From Kribbella amoyensis (GTDB lineage: Bacteria > Actinomycetota > Actinomycetes > Propionibacteriales > Kribbellaceae), in contig NZ_VIVK01000001.1 in NCBI RefSeq assembly GCF_007828865.1, positions 4,092,001 through 4,156,000 on the forward strand: a stretch of 64,000 bases of DNA. The letters are read 5' to 3'. A program made the position numbers and the translations under genes. Positions 1-8,657 of this stretch are shown piece after piece (the first letter of the stretch is position 1; every line of letters starts with the position of its first letter). The notes under the pieces were generated by a model. That model saw only the letters and a program-made list of their open reading frames with translations. It made no database searches and was not told where the DNA came from.

Positions 1-2250
1 GAGCATCCGCCGGCACCACGCCTGCGCGACCTGGTTGCCGTGCCGCTCAGCGAGGTCGAGCGCGGTCTCCGCCTCGGTCAGGGCCTCGTCCAGCCGCAGT
101 TGCCGGGCCAGCGCGTGCGCGCGGTACCGATGCGCCATCACCTGACCGGGGACGTCCTCGGCCCGCACACACGCCTGGACGGCCGTCTCCATCACCTCGA
201 CCCAGGTGTTCCACAGACCACGGCGTTCCAGGAAGCCGGTGATCGTCCGGGCCAGGTGCGTCGCGTGTCCGTCGAACCCGTTGCGCGCCGCGTGATCCAC
301 GAGCACCACGAGATTCGGGTACTCCGCTTCGAACCACTCGAACGCCTCCTGGTACCCACTGAAGCTCTCCGCGGACGGCGTACCGCGCGGCGCGGGTAGT
401 TCGTCGGGGTCACGGTGCGGGCGCAACCACTGGTCACCGGCGTCCGCGGTACGCAGGTAGTGGTCCAGGAGCCGCCAGAGAGCCTCGCGCTCGTTCTCGT
501 GTTCGCGGGCCAGCTCGGTGGCGTAGATGTGGAGGAGATCGTGCGCGGAGTACCGGTCCGGGGAGAGCCGGCTCATCAGGTGCGCGCGTTCGAGCTCGGC
601 GAGTGCGGGGCGGATGCGGTCGGGCGTAGTACCGACGAGGGCGGCCGCGGCCGGTACGGAGAGGTGCGGGCCTGGGTGGACGCCGGACAGCCGGAAGAGC
701 CGGGCGGAGGTCGCGGTGACGAGCTGGTACGACCAGGAGAAGACGGCACGCAGATCTGTGGCCTGATCCTCACCCGTGAACGCGTCGAGCCCTTGCCGCG
801 TACGCCGGAGGTCGGTGGCGACCGCGTCCAAGGACCACGTCGAGTGCGCGGCAGCGTGAGCGGCAACGAGCGACAGGGCGAGGGGGAGACGTGCAGAGAG
901 CGAGACGAGCTCCTCGGCGGCAGCGGGCTCGGCAGCGATCCGCTCTGCACCGACAGCGCCTTCCAGGAGTGAGCGGGCCTGGTCCCAGCTCATCAGGTCG
1001 AGCGTGAGGAGGTGCGCGCCCTCACTGGCGAGCAGCCCCGGCAGCGAACTCCTGCTGGTAACCACCACACGGCAGCTGTTCCCACCCGGCAACAACGGCC
1101 GGATCTGCGCCGCACTGCGCGCGTTGTCGAGCACGATGAGCAGGCGACGATCCGCCAGCAAGGTCCGGTACAGCGCGGCCTGAGCGGCGGCGCCGGACGG
1201 GATCCGGCCAGGCGTGGTCTGGAGCGCGTCCAGGAATCCGCGCACCGCATCCTCCGGGCTGACCGCGTCGCCCGTGGGGTCGAAGCCGCGCAAATTCACG
1301 TACAGCTGGCCGTCGGGGAACTCCGCGCTCGCCCGCTCGGCCCACCGCACCGCCAACGCGGTCTTGCCGACTCCTGCGGTCCCTGCGATGACAGCGATGG
1401 AGCCGGTGGCGCTGAGCAGTTCCTTGTCGAGCTGTGTGAGCTCCTCGGTCCGTCCGACGAAGCTCCGCCCAACCGTCGGGAGCTGATGCGGTACCACCTC
1501 GCGCGCAGCCCGTACCGCGGCCGCCCGCGCGTCCGTCGCCAGGACGGTCTGGTGGAGCCGCCGCAGGGCTGGGCCTGGATCGAGGCCGAGCTCGTCCGCC
1601 AACCGCCTGGACGCCTCGCTGTACGTGGCGAGCGCATCCGCCGGGCGGCCCGCACGGATCTGTGCCTGCATCAACAGCGCCCACAGCGACTCGCGGAGCG
1701 GGTGCCGCCTGGTCAGCCCGCGCAGCTCGGACGTCACGGCCGCATGGTCGCCCCGCTCGAGCCGGGCCGCCAGCAACAGCTCGGTGGCGTGCAGCCGCTC
1801 CTCGGCGAGGACAGGGATCGCGTCTCGGATGAGCGCGCCCGCGGTCAGTCCGGCGAGCGGCTCGCCCTCCCAGAGCTCCAGCGCCTCGGTGAGGAGCCGG
1901 ACGCGCTCGGCCGGGTCGGTGGTCGACGTGCTGTTCGCGACGAACGCGCGGAACCGCACCAGGTCGACCTCCTCCGGCGCCACGTTGATCACGTAGCCGG
2001 CCGGCTCGGTCTGGATGATCGGGCGGCCGAGCAGTGTCCGCAGCCGCGACACGTACGTCTGCAGGGCGGACCGCGGCCGGGCCGGCAGGTCCTCCTCCCA
2101 CAGCGTGTCCATCAACTGCTGCCCGGCGACGACACGGTTGGGCTGCAGCAGCAGCGCGGCGAGCAGGACCCGGAGCCGGTTCGCGGCCAGCTCGATCCGC
2201 CGGCCGGAGTCGTCGAAGACCTCGACCGGACCGAGCAGGCGGAATTCCAT
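1..2250 (-). CDS. AfsR/SARP-family transcriptional regulator with NB-ARC ATPase and TPR region (C-terminus outside window)
   Basis: This is a one-component regulator of the kind that activates secondary-metabolism or stress operons. 750 residues are visible and the C-terminus lies beyond base 1. The protein starts MEFRLLGPVEVFD, an OmpR-type winged-helix start (about residues 1-90). A bacterial transcriptional activation domain follows (about 95-245), with the typical run LVRFRAFVANSTS then LYLWEGEPL-like text. The NB-ARC ATPase has its P-loop GTAGVGKT with Lys296, and helical TPR-like sequence follows from about residue 600. No stop occurs in the frame down to base 1. The ATG is preceded at 6 nt by CAGAAT, so it may be leaderless. 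It is divergent from mreB across 509 bp. Family is secure; the target genes are unknown. Confidence 0.85.
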   Translation of the reverse strand, partial: MEFRLLGPVEVFDDSGRRIELAANRLRVLLAALLLQPNRVVAGQQLMDTLWEEDLPARPRSALQTYVSRLRTLLGRPIIQTEPAGYVINVAPEEVDLVRFRAFVANSTSTTDPAERVRLLTEALELWEGEPLAGLTAGALIRDAIPVLAEERLHATELLLAARLERGDHAAVTSELRGLTRRHPLRESLWALLMQAQIRAGRPADALATYSEASRRLADELGLDPGPALRRLHQTVLATDARAAAVRAAREVVPHQLPTVGRSFVGRTEELTQLDKELLSATGSIAVIAGTAGVGKTALAVRWAERASAEFPDGQLYVNLRGFDPTGDAVSPEDAVRGFLDALQTTPGRIPSGAAAQAALYRTLLADRRLLIVLDNARSAAQIRPLLPGGNSCRVVVTSRSSLPGLLASEGAHLLTLDLMSWDQARSLLEGAVGAERIAAEPAAAEELVSLSARLPLALSLVAAHAAAHSTWSLDAVATDLRRTRQGLDAFTGEDQATDLRAVFSWSYQLVTATSARLFRLSGVHPGPHLSVPAAAALVGTTPDRIRPALAELERAHLMSRLSPDRYSAHDLLHIYATELAREHENEREALWRLLDHYLRTADAGDQWLRPHRDPDELPAPRGTPSAESFSGYQEAFEWFEAEYPNLVVLVDHAARNGFDGHATHLARTITGFLERRGLWNTWVEVMETAVQACVRAEDVPGQVMAHRYRAHALARQLRLDEALTEAETALDLAERHGNQVAQAWCRRML

Positions 2251-2256
2251 CCAGTC

Positions 2257-2262
2257 ATTCTG
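2257..2262 (-). promoter_or_regulatory. Candidate -10 box for a leaderless SARP transcript
   Basis: The reverse strand reads CAGAAT, then six bases, then the ATG at 2250. This spacing places the transcript start at the start codon. No Shine-Dalgarno sequence lies at the normal distance. The box deviates from TAnnnT at its first base, so the call is tentative. Confidence 0.35.
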
Positions 2263-2715
2263 GCCCAACTCTCCGTGAAAGCGCGGCGAAAGCGTCATGA
2301 ATGCGCCGGGCGGCATGCTGGGCGCCGCGGGATCGTCGTCGTGCCGGACCGCCGCCCGGGACTGGACCTGAGCCAGACCCGGCCGGACCCGGGCCTGACC
2401 ATCGGCGACGTCTCCCGCCGCGCCTTTTGGGGGAGGAGCGCTCGCCCGTCAGGGGAGGGGCGAGATCTGGGGGCGGGTGGTGTCGCCGGCGGTCGGCCCC
2501 GGCGGCACCACCCGTACCGGCCCTACCGGCCCCCGAGCGTCGGCGGGAGCGTTCGGAAGCCGGGTCCGGCCCACCCTCGACGGCGGCCGTGCCGAGCGGG
2601 TACCTTCCGGGTGGACCTGGGGGCCACCCGGAACTGGCGCGGAGTGAGACGGCGGATACGATGCGTGGTGGGCGGACGGGTCGTGTCGGTCCCCGGGTGG
2701 CGATGGGTCCGCGCT

Positions 2716-2721
2716 TAGCCT
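2716..2721 (+). promoter_or_regulatory. Candidate -10 box of the mreB operon
   Basis: TAGCCT fits the actinobacterial TAnnnT -10 consensus. It would start transcription near 2728, giving a leader of about 32 nt that contains the GGGAGGG ribosome-binding site of mreB. No clear -35 box is visible. Confidence 0.35.
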
Positions 2722-2759
2722 GAGAACCCCGGGACCCGAGCAGCGGGAGGGCGCCTGCG

Positions 2760-3785
2760 ATGGCGAACAGCATGCTCGGCCGCGACATGGCGGTCGACCT
2801 CGGCACGGCCAACACGCTGGTCTACGTGCGCGGCCGCGGGGTCGTGCTCAACGAGCCTTCCGTGGTCGCGATCCGGACCGACGAGCCGCGCGAGGCGGTC
2901 GCGTTCGGGCAGGAAGCCAAGAAGATGATCGGCCGCACGCCCGGCAACATCACCGCGATCCGGCCGCTCAAGGACGGCGTGATCGCCGACTTCGACGCCG
3001 CCGAGCAGATGCTGCGGTACTTCATCCAGCGGGTGCACCGGCGGCGGTACTTCGCCAAGCCGCGGATCGTGGTCTGCGTGCCGTCCGGGATCACCGCGGT
3101 CGAGCAGCGCGCCGTCCGCGACGCCGGGTACATGGCCGGCGCCCGCAAGGTCTACATCATCGAGGAGCCGATGGCCGCCGCGCTCGGCTCCAACCTCGAG
3201 GTCCGCGACGCCACCGGCAACATGGTCGTCGACATCGGCGGCGGTACCACCGAGGTCGCGGTGATCTCGTTCGGCGGCATCGTCACCAGCCAGTCGATCC
3301 GGGTGGCCGGCGACGCGATCGACAAGGCGGTCGTGAACTACTGCAAGAAGGAGTACTCGCTGCTGCTCGGCGAGGCGACCTCCGAGCAGATCAAGATGAC
3401 CATCGGTTCGGCCTTCCCGACCTCGGACGGGCCGGACTCCGAGATCCGCGGCCGGGACATGATCTCCGGTCTGCCGCGCACCGTGAAGGTGTCCTCGGCC
3501 AGCATCCGGCAGGCGATCGAGGAGCCGATCACCGCGATCGTCGACGCGGTCAAGGCGACCCTCGACAAGACCCCGCCCGAGCTGGCCGGCGACATCGTCG
3601 ACCGGGGCATCGTGCTGACCGGCGGCGGCGCCCTGCTGAAGGGGATGGACGAACGCCTGCGGCACGAGACCGGGATCCCGATCCACGTCGCCGAGAACCC
3701 GCTGGACGCGGTCGTGCTGGGGGCGGGCAAGTGCGTCGACAACATCGAGACGCTGAACCGCATCCTCGTCACCGACCGGCGCTGA
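2760..3785 (+). CDS. mreB: Rod-shape-determining actin homologue MreB
   Basis: MreB polymerises under the membrane and positions the lateral-wall elongation machinery. The 341-residue length is normal. The actin-fold nucleotide motifs are all visible: phosphate-1 DLGTANT at residues 13-19, phosphate-2 DIGGGTTEV near 157-165, and the adenosine motif TGGGALL near 287-293. An N-terminal segment MANSMLGRD precedes the core. GGGAGGG about 8 nt upstream fixes the ATG. It is the first gene of mreB-mreC-mreD-mrdA-rodA, with gaps or overlaps under 30 nt throughout. In actinomycetes that grow from the tip MreB often serves spore-wall or lateral integrity rather than vegetative growth; which applies here cannot be read from sequence. 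Confidence 0.97.
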   Translation: MANSMLGRDMAVDLGTANTLVYVRGRGVVLNEPSVVAIRTDEPREAVAFGQEAKKMIGRTPGNITAIRPLKDGVIADFDAAEQMLRYFIQRVHRRRYFAKPRIVVCVPSGITAVEQRAVRDAGYMAGARKVYIIEEPMAAALGSNLEVRDATGNMVVDIGGGTTEVAVISFGGIVTSQSIRVAGDAIDKAVVNYCKKEYSLLLGEATSEQIKMTIGSAFPTSDGPDSEIRGRDMISGLPRTVKVSSASIRQAIEEPITAIVDAVKATLDKTPPELAGDIVDRGIVLTGGGALLKGMDERLRHETGIPIHVAENPLDAVVLGAGKCVDNIETLNRILVTDRR

Positions 3786-3803
3786 GCCGCACGGGGACCG
3801 ACC

Positions 3804-4715
3804 ATGCTCAAAGACCTCGGTACTCCGGCCCGGGGACTGGTCCGCTCGGCCGGGCTGCCGCGGGAGATCCGCCGCCGCCGGACCGTGCTGGTGCTCGTCA
3901 TCCTGGCCTGCCTGACCCTGATCGTGCTGGACGCGCGCCGCTCGGCCGGGTCCCCGGTGGACCCGTTGCGGCACGCGGCCGCCGCCGTCTTCGGCCCGCT
4001 GGAGTCGGGCGCGACCTCGGCGAAGATCCCTGTGGACAACCTCCGCGACCGGTTCGCCGAAACGGATAGGTTGAAAGCAGAGAACGAGAAACTCCAAGCG
4101 GACAACGAGAAACTGACCAACGAGCTGCGAACCAGCGACTACGCCCGCAACCGCGCCGCCGAACTGGACCGCCTGCTGAAGGTGGCTCCCACGTACACGG
4201 TGACGCCGGCCCGGGTGATCGGGATCGGGAGTGCCCAGAGCTTCAACCACACAGTGACCATCGATGCCGGAACGGCGGACGGGGTGCGGCCGGACATGAC
4301 GGTACTCAACGGCGACGGGCTGGTCGGCCGGGTGGTGCGGACCACCGAGGACACCGCGACGGTGTTGCTGATCGGTGACCGCAACTCCACGGTCGGCGGC
4401 CGGCTCAACGCGACGCTCGCGCTCGGGTTCGTCTCCGGCCGGGGCGAGAGCGGCGGCACGCTCGACTACAAGCTGGTCGACCTGAAGGCGCGGCCGAAGG
4501 TGAGCGACCGGATCGTCACCTGGGGATCGAAGGGCAACGCGCCCTACGTTCCCGGGGTCCCGATCGGCACCGTCACCTCCGTCACGCCGAACCAGGGCGC
4601 CCTCGGTTCCACCGCCACGGTGAAGCCGTTCGTCGACCCCACCCGGATCGACACGGTCGGTGTGGTCACCGGTCCGCCGGCCCGGGCGCCGCGGACGCCG
4701 GTGAAGGGCGGCTGA
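3804..4715 (+). CDS. mreC: Rod-shape-determining protein MreC
   Basis: MreC is a bitopic membrane scaffold that links cytoplasmic MreB to the periplasm-facing PBP2-RodA synthase. The 303-residue protein has a basic N-terminus, one transmembrane helix at about residues 27-43 (VLVLVILACLTLIVL), a heptad coiled coil at about 80-127 (ETDRLKAENEKLQADNEKL), and the beta-rich MreC domain from about 130 to 290 with the typical GVRPDMTVLNGDGLVGRV. The C-terminal tail is short and proline-rich. It follows mreB by 18 nt and is one base short of the mreD start, so translation is probably coupled. Confidence 0.95.
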   Translation: MLKDLGTPARGLVRSAGLPREIRRRRTVLVLVILACLTLIVLDARRSAGSPVDPLRHAAAAVFGPLESGATSAKIPVDNLRDRFAETDRLKAENEKLQADNEKLTNELRTSDYARNRAAELDRLLKVAPTYTVTPARVIGIGSAQSFNHTVTIDAGTADGVRPDMTVLNGDGLVGRVVRTTEDTATVLLIGDRNSTVGGRLNATLALGFVSGRGESGGTLDYKLVDLKARPKVSDRIVTWGSKGNAPYVPGVPIGTVTSVTPNQGALGSTATVKPFVDPTRIDTVGVVTGPPARAPRTPVKGG

Positions 4716-4716
4716 C

Positions 4717-5250
4717 GTGATCCCGCTCCGGATCGGCCTGGCCGCGGTGTTCCTGGTGGTCGCGGTGACACTGCAGACCTCGGTCCTGCCGGGGATCGCG
4801 GTGGCGGGGGTCACCTGCGACCTGGTGCTGATCGTGGTCCTCGCGCTGGCGCTGTCCCGCGGTCCAGAGTGGGGTGCGATCACCGGTTTCGCCGGGGGGC
4901 TGATGCTCGACGTGGTGCCGCCGGCCGACCACACCGCCGGCCGGTGGGCGCTCGCGCTCGCCATCGCGGGATACGTGGCCGGCCTGATCCGGCGGGAGAC
5001 CTCGGCCGGACCGGTCGGGCCGCTCGGGGTCGCGCTGACCGTCGTGCTCGGGACGGCCCTGTCGTTGCTGGTGTACTCCGCGACCGGGTCGCTGCTGCAC
5101 GATCCGTCGGTCGACTGGGGCGAGTTCGGGGTCCGCCTCGGCCTCGCCGCCGGGTACGACGTGGTCGGGGCGATCGTGGTGATCCCGCTGGTGATGTGGG
5201 TGATGCGCCGGGTGGTGCCGGCCCGGGAGCGGCAGCGGGTGCTGCCGTGA
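4717..5250 (+). CDS. mreD: Rod-shape-determining membrane protein MreD
   Basis: MreD is a small polytopic membrane partner of MreC. The 177-residue protein is hydrophobic with about five predicted transmembrane segments, and contains GFAGGLMLDVVPP, the conserved MreD loop, near residues 56-69. It starts with GTG one base after the mreC stop. Its stop overlaps the GTG of mrdA in a GTGA arrangement, which is strong evidence for translational coupling. Confidence 0.92.
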   Translation: MIPLRIGLAAVFLVVAVTLQTSVLPGIAVAGVTCDLVLIVVLALALSRGPEWGAITGFAGGLMLDVVPPADHTAGRWALALAIAGYVAGLIRRETSAGPVGPLGVALTVVLGTALSLLVYSATGSLLHDPSVDWGEFGVRLGLAAGYDVVGAIVVIPLVMWVMRRVVPARERQRVLP

Positions 5251-7298
5251 GCTGGGACAGTTTCGAGCTCGCTCCGTTGAAGGCGCGGCTGCGGCTGTTC
5301 GTCATCGGGGTGCTGGTGTTCTCGCTGTTCTGCACCCTGTTCGGCCGGCTCTGGTACCTGCAGGTCATCGTCGGCGACAGCTACGCGAACGCCGCCGACA
5401 ACAACCGCACCCGCGAGGTGCTCACCCCGGCGCCCCGCGGCACGATCGTGGACGCCGCCGGCCGGACGTTGGTGGGCAACCGCGTCTCCCTGGTGATCAC
5501 GGTGGACCGGTCCGTCCTGGCCAAGCTCACCGCCGACCAGCAGAAGAGCGTGCTCACCCGGCTCGCGAAGGTGCTCGGCCAGAAGCCGGCCGACCTGACC
5601 GCGCGGACCATGCTCTGCGGTGAGCCCGGCGCCTCCAAACCACCCGCCTGCTGGAACGGTTCGCCGTACCAGCCGATCCCGGTCGCCAAGGACGTCAGCG
5701 AGCAGGTCGCGATCGAGGTGATGGAGCGCCGCGAGGACTTCCCTGGCGTCGCCGCCGAGTCCACCGCGCTCCGGGCGTACCCGGCGCCGTACGGGGTGAA
5801 CGCCGCGCACCTCCTCGGGTACCTCTCACCGATCACCACCGGCGAGCTGGACAAGATGGAAGCGTCCGGGCAGGACCCGGTGGTCCACCGGTCCGACCTG
5901 GTCGGCCGGGCCGGCGTCGAGCGGACGTACGACGCACTGCTCCGCGGCACGCCGGGCAGCAAGACGGTCAGCGTGGACGCCGTCGGGTACACGACCGGCA
6001 CGGTCAAGCAGTCCGCGCCCGTGCCCGGGTCGACGTTGGTGACCAGCATCGACTCGCGGATCCAGGCCTCGGTGGAGAAGGAGCTCCGCGGCGCGATCAT
6101 GACCGCGCGCAAGCAGTACGACAAGATCACCAGGCGGAACTACGTCGCCGACTCCGGTGCCGCCGTGGTGATGGACACCAAGACCGGCCAGGTCGTGGCG
6201 ATGGCGAGCTACCCGTCGTACGACCCGGGCGTGTGGGTGGGCGGGATCTCCCAGCGCGAGCTGGACGCGCTGTACTCGCCGAGTTCGGGTACCCCGCTGC
6301 TGTCGCGGGCGCTGCAGGGTCAGCTGGCGCCCGGTTCGACGTTCAAGCCGATCACGACCGCGGCCGCGATGGGCGCCGGGTACAGCACGAAGACCCGGCT
6401 GGACTGCTCGTCGTTCTTCGAGGTCGGCAACCGCCGCTTCAAGAACTACGAGTCCGCCTCGTACGGGATGATCGGGTTCGACCAGGCGCTGGCGCTGTCC
6501 TGCGACACCTTCTTCTACCGGATCGCCTACGCCCTCTGGCTCAAGGAAGGCGGGAACTCCAGCGACGTCAACGCGGTGGACCCGCTGGTCGAGATGGCGA
6601 AGAAGTTCGGCCTCGGCAAGCCGACCGGGGTCGACCTGCCCGGCGAGGCGTCCGGCCGGATCGCGGACCGGAAGTGGAAGAAGGCGTACTACGACGCGCA
6701 GAAGGACTACTACTGCAAGCTGGCCGACAACCCGCCGGCCGGGACGTCGTCGTTCCTGAAGCAGTTCTCCCGCGAGTTCTGCATCGACGGCTTCCGGTAC
6801 CGGGCCGGCGACGCGGTGAACTTCGCCATCGGCCAGGGCGACACCACGCTGACTCCGTTGCAGCTGGCCACGGTCTACTCCGCCCTGTCGAACGGCGGCA
6901 CCCTCTGGGAACCGCACGTCGCGCAGAAGGTGATCGGCCCGGGCGGCAAAGCGAAGCCGGTGCCGGCCAAGGTCGCGTCCCGGCTGCCGGTCCCGTCGTC
7001 CACGCTGCGCTACATCGACAAGGCGCTGCGGGAGACGGTCCGAAGCGGGACGGCGGCCTGGAAGTTCACCGGGTTCCCGCTCGACCAGGTGCCGATCCGC
7101 GCGAAGACCGGTACGGCCGAGGTCTACGGCAAGCAGACCACGTCGTGGCTCGCCTCCTACACCGACCGGTACGCGGTGGTCATGATGATCGCCCAGGCCG
7201 GTACGGGTTCCGGCGCCTCGGGGACGGCGGTCCGGCACATCTACGAGACCCTCTACAACATCAAGCCGGCCCCTCCGGCGAAGAAGCCGGGCTCATGA
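5247..7298 (+). CDS. mrdA: Penicillin-binding protein 2, class B transpeptidase of the elongasome
   Basis: This is the transpeptidase that cross-links peptidoglycan made by RodA. I chose the GTG at 5247 (683 residues) because it overlaps the mreD stop; upstream codons in this frame lie inside mreD. The order is a short cytoplasmic tail, one transmembrane helix near residues 15-35, the dimerisation/pedestal domain, then the transpeptidase domain. Active-site motifs are STFK with Ser364, SCD within LSCDTFFY in place of the usual SxN, and KTGTAE with Lys620. Cysteine pairs in the region around residues 130-142 and 490-512 suggest extracytoplasmic disulfides. It sits between mreD and rodA, the canonical partners. 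Confidence 0.95.
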   Translation: MSWDSFELAPLKARLRLFVIGVLVFSLFCTLFGRLWYLQVIVGDSYANAADNNRTREVLTPAPRGTIVDAAGRTLVGNRVSLVITVDRSVLAKLTADQQKSVLTRLAKVLGQKPADLTARTMLCGEPGASKPPACWNGSPYQPIPVAKDVSEQVAIEVMERREDFPGVAAESTALRAYPAPYGVNAAHLLGYLSPITTGELDKMEASGQDPVVHRSDLVGRAGVERTYDALLRGTPGSKTVSVDAVGYTTGTVKQSAPVPGSTLVTSIDSRIQASVEKELRGAIMTARKQYDKITRRNYVADSGAAVVMDTKTGQVVAMASYPSYDPGVWVGGISQRELDALYSPSSGTPLLSRALQGQLAPGSTFKPITTAAAMGAGYSTKTRLDCSSFFEVGNRRFKNYESASYGMIGFDQALALSCDTFFYRIAYALWLKEGGNSSDVNAVDPLVEMAKKFGLGKPTGVDLPGEASGRIADRKWKKAYYDAQKDYYCKLADNPPAGTSSFLKQFSREFCIDGFRYRAGDAVNFAIGQGDTTLTPLQLATVYSALSNGGTLWEPHVAQKVIGPGGKAKPVPAKVASRLPVPSSTLRYIDKALRETVRSGTAAWKFTGFPLDQVPIRAKTGTAEVYGKQTTSWLASYTDRYAVVMMIAQAGTGSGASGTAVRHIYETLYNIKPAPPAKKPGS

Positions 7299-7326
7299 CC
7301 GGGGCGAAAGCGGGGGAGGTGGCGAG

Positions 7327-8508
7327 ATGGTGAGTCTGCTGACCCCGGTCCGCCCGTCCCGACCGACGCGGCCCAGGGTAGACCGGCGCTCCGCGCTCTG
7401 GCAGGCCGACTGGGTCCTCGTGGTCGGGGTGCTCGCGCTGTCGTCGATCGGTGCGCTGCTGATCTGGTCCGCCACGTACCAGCGCACCTCGCTGACCGGC
7501 GGCAACCAGTACACGTACCTGCTCCGGCACGCCCTCAACTTCGCGATCGGCTCGGTCCTCGCGGTCGGCGCCGCGCTCACCGACCATCGCCGGGTCCGGA
7601 TCCTCGCCCCGCTGCTGTACGGGTTGTCGCTGATCGGGCTGATCCTGGTCCTCGTCCCCGGCGTCGGTGCCGTGGTCAACGGATCGCGGTCGTGGATCCA
7701 CCTGCCGTGGATGTCGATCCAGCCCAGTGAGTTCGCCAAGCTCGCGGTGATCGTCGGGATGGCGCTGCTGATCGCGGAGAAGGGCGAGACCAACCACCGG
7801 GAGAACGCCCGCACGATCGACGTCGCGCAGGCGATCGCGGTCGCGGCGATCCCGGTGTTTCTGGTGATGCTGCAGCCCGACCTCGGGACCGTGATGGTGC
7901 TCGGCTCGATCGTGTTCGGCATCATCGCGGTCTCCGGCGTGCCGAAGCGGTGGATGCTCGGCCTGGTCACGGCCGCCACGGTGGTGGCCGCGGCCGCGAT
8001 CCACTTCGACGTGCTGAAGGACTACCAGATCGCCCGCTTCACCGCGTTCGCCGATCCGTCCCAGGATCCGCAGGGCATCGGCTACAACGTGAACCAGGCC
8101 CGCATCGCGATCGGCAACGGCGGCGTCTTCGGCCAGGGCCTGTTCCACGGTTCGCAGACCCAGAACGCCTTCGTCCCCGAGCAGCACACCGACTTCGTCT
8201 TCACCGTCGCCGGCGAGGAACTCGGCCTGATCGGCGCGGGCGCGATCATCGTCCTCTTCGCCCTCGTACTCTGGCGCGGCCTGAGGATCGCGGTCAACGC
8301 CCGGGACGCCTTCCACCGCCTGGTCGCCACCGGCATCGTCTGCTGGTTCGCCTTCCAGGCCTTCGAGAACATCGGCATGACCCTCGGCATCATGCCGGTC
8401 ACCGGCCTCCCCCTCCCCTTCGTCTCCTACGGCGGCTCCTCCCTCTTCGCCGGCCTCCTCGCCATCGGCCTGCTCCAGAACATCCACCTCAGAACCCACC
8501 AGGTCTGA
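7327..8508 (+). CDS. rodA: Peptidoglycan glycosyltransferase RodA (SEDS family)
   Basis: RodA polymerises lipid II into glycan strands with PBP2. The 393-residue protein has about ten hydrophobic helices. The large extracellular loop reads NQARIAIGNGGVFGQGLF followed by VPEQHTDFVFTVAGEELG, which is diagnostic of the SEDS family. The C-terminal signature is PLPFVSYGGSSL. GGGGGAGG about 9 nt upstream of the ATG is a strong ribosome-binding site. It is the last gene of the operon and is followed by a long inverted repeat that may end transcription. Confidence 0.95.
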   Translation: MVSLLTPVRPSRPTRPRVDRRSALWQADWVLVVGVLALSSIGALLIWSATYQRTSLTGGNQYTYLLRHALNFAIGSVLAVGAALTDHRRVRILAPLLYGLSLIGLILVLVPGVGAVVNGSRSWIHLPWMSIQPSEFAKLAVIVGMALLIAEKGETNHRENARTIDVAQAIAVAAIPVFLVMLQPDLGTVMVLGSIVFGIIAVSGVPKRWMLGLVTAATVVAAAAIHFDVLKDYQIARFTAFADPSQDPQGIGYNVNQARIAIGNGGVFGQGLFHGSQTQNAFVPEQHTDFVFTVAGEELGLIGAGAIIVLFALVLWRGLRIAVNARDAFHRLVATGIVCWFAFQAFENIGMTLGIMPVTGLPLPFVSYGGSSLFAGLLAIGLLQNIHLRTHQV

Positions 8509-8532
8509 CGACTCACCTGGGCGGCGCCGGTT

Positions 8533-8637
8533 GCGTGCATCCGGACAGGAGGTAGTCGGCGTCCTGCGCTGTTTCGCGTGGTCGGCCTCGACTGACCACT
8601 GGCCGGGGATGGCTCTACCTCCTGTCCAAGTGCACGC
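8533..8637. terminator. Long imperfect inverted repeat between convergent rodA and asparaginase genes
   Basis: The arms at 8533-8555 and 8615-8637 match at 20 of 23 positions. Their inner 13 bases, GGACAGGAGGTAG and CTACCTCCTGTCC, are perfect. The 59-base loop holds a second hairpin with arms GTGGTC (8578-8583) and GACCAC (8594-8599). It lies between two converging genes, so a bidirectional terminator is the simplest reading. There is no T-tract, and the arm contains an SD-like AGGAGGT, so a small structured RNA or a palindromic repeat element is also possible. Confidence 0.55.
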
Positions 8638-8657
8638 ACCTCACCAGCAGGACCACC

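Larger units (their letters stand above)
2251..2759. other. Non-coding divergent region between the SARP gene and mreB
   Basis: This 509-bp GC-rich stretch holds no convincing gene. Open frames that cross it have no recognisable family sequence, and one runs antisense into the start of mreB. It should contain the promoters of both flanking genes. A TAGCCT box at 2716-2721 suits mreB, and CAGAAT at 2257-2262 on the reverse strand suits the regulator. I see no strong hairpin or operator. Confidence 0.5.

Noticed and set aside
2715-5810. Reverse-strand open frame of over 1000 codons
   Set aside because: It lies antisense to mreB, mreC, mreD and mrdA, and its translation is His/Arg/Asp-rich with no family motif. 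High GC content opens such shadow frames.
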